A DNA stretch of 9,851 nucleotides from an uncultured Variovorax sp. Lineage in GTDB: Bacteria > Pseudomonadota > Gammaproteobacteria > Burkholderiales > Burkholderiaceae. Shown piece by piece: positions 6,971 through 9,851 of this stretch. How positions within the stretch are numbered: position 1 is the first letter of the stretch; the number at the start of each line of letters is the position of its first letter. The DNA is taken from positions 1 to 9,851 of the forward strand of contig CAMLCW010000189.1 in NCBI GenBank assembly GCA_946478645.1. Direction: 5' to 3'. The notes under the pieces are model-generated. The model saw nothing but the letters and a program-made list of their open reading frames with translations, searched no databases and was not told the origin of the DNA. A program made the position numbers and the translations under genes.

Positions 6971-8041
6971 ATGGGACCCGACAGTCGAATGACCTACGAC
7001 GTGATCATCATCGGCGGCGGCCAGGCGGCGCTCTCGGTGGCGTACTTCCTGCGACGCACGCAACGCTCGTTCCTGATTCTGGACGCCGAAGAACACGGCG
7101 GTGGCGCCTGGCAGCACGGATGGGATTCGTTGCGTCTGTTTTCACCGGCGGCGTGGAGTTCGATCGCGGGTTGGCCGATGCCGAGCGCCGGTACAACCTA
7201 TCCCGGGCGCGACCATGTGGTGAACTACCTGCGGGACTACGAAAAGCGCTACGCGCTCCCGATCGAGCGACCGGTATTCGTGTCATCGGTCACGCGCGAT
7301 CCACAAGGTTTTCAGGTGCGGGCCGGCGACAGAACCTGGACGGCGCGAACGGTCGTCAGCGCGACGGGAACTTGGCGCAAGCCTTTCGTGCCCGACTACC
7401 CGGGGATGCAGGATTTCACCGGCCGCCAGCTCCACTCGGCGCACTACCGGAGTCCGGAGGAATTCCGAGGTCAGCGCGTCATGATCGTGGGCGGCGGAAA
7501 CTCCGGTGCTCAGATCCTGGCTGAAGTGTCGCTCTCGGCAAGCGAAACCGTGTGGGTCACGGAAGACGAGCCCAGGTTCCTGCCAGATGACGTGGACGGC
7601 CGTGTGCTGTTCGAGCGTGCGACGGCACGATGGCGTGCGCTGCAGGAAGGCCGGAGCATCGACGAGCTTCCGGGCGGCTTCGGGGACATCGTCATGGTGC
7701 CGCCGGTAATGGACGCCCGTGCTCGAGGGGTGCTGTCGTCCGTCAGACCTTTCCGCCGGATGACGCCCGACGGCGTGCTCTGGGACGACGGCACCGCTCG
7801 CCAATCCGACGCGGTGATCTGGTGCACAGGATTTCGCGGGGCCCTGGACCACCTCATATCGCTCGCCGCTGTCGAGGACGGCAAAGTCCCAGTCGCAGGA
7901 ACTCGCTCGCGCGACCTGCCCGGACTATGGCTGGTGGGTTATGGCGAATGGACTGGGCCGGCTTCGGCAACGCTCATCGGGGTGATGCGCACGGCAAGAA
8001 GCACCGCTGCCGAGATTGATGCGTTTCTGGATCATGCGTAA
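6971..8041 (+). CDS. arsO: ArsO-family NAD(P)H-dependent flavin monooxygenase
   Basis: A two-dinucleotide-binding flavoprotein of the class B monooxygenase type, with 356 residues. The FAD Rossmann motif is [10 protein letters not shown] (11-20). The flavin-monooxygenase fingerprint is [11 protein letters not shown] (149-159). The NADPH Rossmann motif is [10 protein letters not shown] (171-180). A late WCTGF (284-288) and [17 protein letters not shown] (316-332) match the C-terminal FAD-binding part. ArsO was named from a Streptomyces ars cluster; its substrate is not established to my knowledge, so oxidation of an arsenical is an inference. ATG 6971 is chosen because GGAGA (6957-6961) precedes it by nine bases. 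ATG 6989 (MTYDVII) is a plausible alternative; ATG 6950 would overlap the transporter. It is the last gene of the operon, with no clear terminator after it. Confidence 0.8.
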   Translation: MGPDSRMTYDVIIIGGGQAALSVAYFLRRTQRSFLILDAEEHGGGAWQHGWDSLRLFSPAAWSSIAGWPMPSAGTTYPGRDHVVNYLRDYEKRYALPIERPVFVSSVTRDPQGFQVRAGDRTWTARTVVSATGTWRKPFVPDYPGMQDFTGRQLHSAHYRSPEEFRGQRVMIVGGGNSGAQILAEVSLSASETVWVTEDEPRFLPDDVDGRVLFERATARWRALQEGRSIDELPGGFGDIVMVPPVMDARARGVLSSVRPFRRMTPDGVLWDDGTARQSDAVIWCTGFRGALDHLISLAAVEDGKVPVAGTRSRDLPGLWLVGYGEWTGPASATLIGVMRTARSTAAEIDAFLDHA

Positions 8042-8189
8042 GGTCGCCGAGGGCGGCCGCACTCAAACGGCTCGAGCTGGTGATGACTCCAGGGGACCTG
8101 CTCCGCCAAAGCTAATTGCTTACGGAGGTGCCATGCCGACACATCCCTAAGCAAAGTTCAGGGTTAGGTGAAACAGATGCGCAAAGATC

Positions 8190-8253
8190 TTGACTTAGAC
8201 GAGACAAGAGTTCCGCATGGGGTGAGTCGAGTTGCGCTAAGTCGTTGACTCAC
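8190..8253. repeat. Cluster of four GACTYAS sites in +,-,-,+ order
   Basis: Four copies of the 7-mer GACT(T/C)A(G/C) lie within 64 bases: GACTTAG at 8192-8198 (+), GACTCAC at 8222-8228 (-), GACTTAG at 8237-8243 (-) and GACTCAC at 8247-8253 (+). Copies one and three are exact inverted repeats of each other, as are two and four. The copies extend one or two bases further as TTGACT or TCGACT. The arrangement suggests binding sites for a DNA-binding protein, or an interleaved (pseudoknot-like) dyad if transcribed. No protein partner can be named. Confidence 0.6.
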
Positions 8254-8331
8254 AAGGACGCAGCGTTCCAAGTTAAACGAACATCGACACATCTTTCGTG
8301 AGCGCGCCATTGAACTTTAGCCTCACGAATA

Positions 8332-8349
8332 ATTTTGTCCGGATAAAAT
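8332..8349. promoter_or_regulatory. AT-rich 18-bp palindrome (orphan operator-like site)
   Basis: ATTTTGTCCGGATAAAAT is symmetrical in 16 of 18 positions around TCCGGA, the only mismatch being G opposite T. It lies in the most AT-rich stretch of the window, away from any gene start. The form is that of a dimeric regulator's operator, but no nearby gene begins after it. It may be the leftover promoter region of a gene no longer present. Confidence 0.45.
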
Positions 8350-8402
8350 ACTCCCATAGCGGCCCGAGCATCCAGCGCGGTTGCCCGAGAAGGAGCAGGT
8401 GC

Positions 8403-8440
8403 CTAGTGCCGTTCAGTTCCTACGAGACCGGCTGCACTAG
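8403..8440. repeat. Inverted repeat just past the SAVED gene stop
   Basis: CTAGTGC (8403-8409) and GCACTAG (8434-8440) are perfect 7-bp arms separated by 24 bases, about 15 bases beyond the SAVED stop on the minus strand. The long loop and absence of a T-run argue against an intrinsic terminator. It could protect the mRNA 3' end, or be a protein site. Confidence 0.35.
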
Positions 8441-8454
8441 ATCTCTTCGTGGAA

Positions 8455-9851
8455 TCAGGACTGATCCGCAGTCGGCGCTACTTGCGCCGCTTCCGGCAGC
8501 GACACGGACGGTCGATATGACCCGTCTCGCTCAGCATGAAAGTCGAATTCATACAGGGTGACGGGTTTCAGCGTGTGGATATGTCTCCCGAGGTAGAACG
8601 GGAATGCGTTGGGAACCGCCATGAACAAGTGAGCGCGCGCGGGATTCGTCGCTTCATCTCGAGTGCGGTCTTCCTTCAGTCGGGCTGCCAGCGACTCAGC
8701 CAGCACGTCTGCGTGCGCGCCGCAAAGAACTGACCGCTGCGAGGGACCGCCGCTGGGTACGGCGACCACCAGCCGACCGATCGCCTGATTGCCCTGCAGG
8801 TAGCGGCGCACGTCCGCCTCGGTCGAGCGCGTCAGCGAGACCGCAACTGCCACGTCGCTCCCACCCGTCCCCAGGTCGTATTCAGCAAAGTTCCAACCTG
8901 GCCAGTCAGGTGATGGCGCAGCATCGTCCGGTGCCCAGATCACCGTAGCGGTCGGCGTTCGTTGCTCCAGCTCCACCACCCGTCCGGACTTGGTATCCAG
9001 GATCGTTCCGGCCGCGAACGCCAGCGTGGAGTGGGCGTCAACGGCAAGTCGGATCCGCTGACCGGATTTCGCCGCCCCGGTGAGGAATGCCCTCAGGGCT
9101 GGTAGCAGGTCATCTCGCCAAGAGGCCCCGGACTTGATGAAGCGATCTTCAAATGAGGGCACCAGGTTCAACACCTCGTCGCATCGGTCTTCAAGCCTGT
9201 CGAACGAGTGCTCGAACGACTTGACTCCAAACACCTTGGGACCCTTGAGTCCCCCGGCCTCGGCAAGCAAGTCTTCTTGAGCGCATTTTTCCCTGAAGGT
9301 CTTGCGATCGAATTCGAGAATGCCTTGACTTATCCACTTGTAGACCGTGTCGTCATAGGCCGTCGCGCTGGCATTTGTGACTGTGGGTCGTATGCCATGC
9401 GCCAGGAAGCTTTCGTCCATGCGCTCCCGCAAATCCTCAAGCGATTCGCTGACGGTCGACAGCCCCAGCGAAGAACACAGCGAACGCAATTCCTCATCGT
9501 CGATGCCGAGATGGTCCTGCCACAGTTTGCGCAATGCACCGGTTGCACTCCTCGACGTTTTGCCCGCGAAGAGTTCGTCGATTCTCAGGGTGTGGTCGTT
9601 GGATCGCACCAGCTTGTAAAGGGCGTCTGCGACGTCAATCCGATGGTTCGTCATCAGTTTGACGAGCGAGTGGCGTCCTGCCGCTCTGTCGGCCCGATGC
9701 GCGTCGCGGGCACGCTGCAGCAGCGAAACCTCCGTCGCGCCGATGTACTCCGGCTTGGTCAGATCCACGTGGGTGAACGAGCCGTTGCGGGCATGCCTGT
9801 TGATTTCCATCCAGAAGTGACCCACTAATCCCGGCGATTTCCATCCAAATC
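8455..9851 (-). CDS. SAVED-domain protein, Cap4-like CBASS effector (5' end beyond window)
   Basis: SAVED domains bind cyclic oligonucleotides made by CD-NTases during phage infection and switch on an attached effector. Numbering from GTG 9825, the SAVED domain covers about 232-445. It ends in VPNAFPFYLGRHI (404-416), PVTLYEFDF (421-429) and YRPSVSLP (437-444), the usual C-terminal signature. Residues about 30-190 (LVKLMTNHRID; LWQDHLGIDDEELRSL; SLEDLRERMD) resemble the helical C-terminal half of the DUF4297/Cap4 nuclease domain. The catalytic nuclease residues expected earlier are not visible. GTG 9825 is a possible start, but the frame stays open to base 9851, so I treat the gene as 5'-truncated by the window. 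No CD-NTase is visible; it would have to lie to the right. The gene converges on the ars operon. An alternative effector at the N-terminus cannot be excluded. Confidence 0.78.
   Translation of the reverse strand, partial: FGWKSPGLVGHFWMEINRHARNGSFTHVDLTKPEYIGATEVSLLQRARDAHRADRAAGRHSLVKLMTNHRIDVADALYKLVRSNDHTLRIDELFAGKTSRSATGALRKLWQDHLGIDDEELRSLCSSLGLSTVSESLEDLRERMDESFLAHGIRPTVTNASATAYDDTVYKWISQGILEFDRKTFREKCAQEDLLAEAGGLKGPKVFGVKSFEHSFDRLEDRCDEVLNLVPSFEDRFIKSGASWRDDLLPALRAFLTGAAKSGQRIRLAVDAHSTLAFAAGTILDTKSGRVVELEQRTPTATVIWAPDDAAPSPDWPGWNFAEYDLGTGGSDVAVAVSLTRSTEADVRRYLQGNQAIGRLVVAVPSGGPSQRSVLCGAHADVLAESLAARLKEDRTRDEATNPARAHLFMAVPNAFPFYLGRHIHTLKPVTLYEFDFHAERDGSYRPSVSLPEAAQVAPTADQS
9802..9847. 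repeat. 12-bp direct repeat, offset 34 bases
   Basis: GATTTCCATCCA occurs at 9802-9813 and again at 9836-9847. The offset of 34 is not a multiple of three, so the copies are read in different frames of the SAVED gene. Sequence beyond the 12 bases differs. It may be chance, a short duplication, or an assembly artefact near the window end. Confidence 0.55.

Larger units (their letters stand above)
8042..8454. other. Gene-free junction between the ars operon and the SAVED gene
   Basis: These 413 bases separate two convergent genes. I find no credible protein or RNA gene. GC content falls well below that of the flanks; 8311-8350 has 13 G/C in 40. The interval contains a cluster of four related 7-mers, an AT-rich palindrome and an inverted repeat, listed separately. 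No intrinsic terminator with a T-run is seen for either flanking gene. The composition and repeats suggest a remnant of another element or a recombination junction rather than simple intergenic space. Confidence 0.55.

Noticed and set aside
8046..8057. GCCG-AGGG-CGGC mini-hairpin just after arsO, considered as a terminator
   Set aside because: Only four base pairs and no T-run, so it does not meet intrinsic terminator criteria.
8298..8561. 87-residue plus-strand frame after the four-site repeat cluster
   Set aside because: No ribosome site, no domain, biased low-information composition, and it overlaps the 3' end of the SAVED gene.
9208..9828. 206-residue plus-strand frame opposite the SAVED gene
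   Set aside because: No family match that I can see; it is the complementary shadow of the SAVED/Cap4-like reading frame.

Overview
The window reads as chromosomal DNA from a GC-rich betaproteobacterium of the order Burkholderiales, probably Comamonadaceae. This rests on the GroES/GroEL sequences, the perfect CIRCE element in front of groES, and the overall codon use. It is an inference by eye, not a database placement.

Layout. (1) 1-628, minus strand: the 5' end of groEL, complete groES, a CIRCE/HrcA operator and a heat-shock/housekeeping promoter. (2) 816-8041, plus strand: a long, tightly packed arsenic-resistance operon in the order arsR, arsN2, arsI, arsC (LMW-phosphatase type), arsC (same type, tandem paralogue), arsB, arsC (glutaredoxin type), arsH, an MFS transporter and arsO. 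Gaps between genes are -32 to about +90 bases. The only promoter I can propose lies directly before arsR, with a candidate operator overlapping it. (3) 8042-8454: a gene-free junction, partly AT-rich, with a cluster of four related 7-mers, an 18-bp palindrome and a 7-bp inverted repeat. (4) 8455-9851, minus strand: a SAVED-domain protein resembling Cap4-type CBASS anti-phage effectors. Its frame is open to the right edge, so its N-terminal nuclease part is probably cut off.

How the arsenic genes fit together. ArsR should repress the operon until trivalent arsenic binds. Three ArsC proteins of two unrelated folds reduce arsenate to arsenite, and ArsB exports arsenite. ArsI would cleave the C-As bond of trivalent methylated or aromatic arsenicals, and ArsH would oxidise them to the less toxic pentavalent forms. 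ArsN2 is a GNAT acetyltransferase of arsenic operons with no settled substrate. The MFS protein and the ArsO-like flavin monooxygenase form a tightly coupled pair at the end of the operon whose substrate is open.

The best candidates for something undescribed are the MFS-ArsO pair, the repeat-rich junction at 8190-8349, and the SAVED effector facing the ars operon. The layout (core groESL, then ars, then defence gene) looks like accessory cargo placed beside a core locus, but I see no integrase, transposase or clear attachment site.
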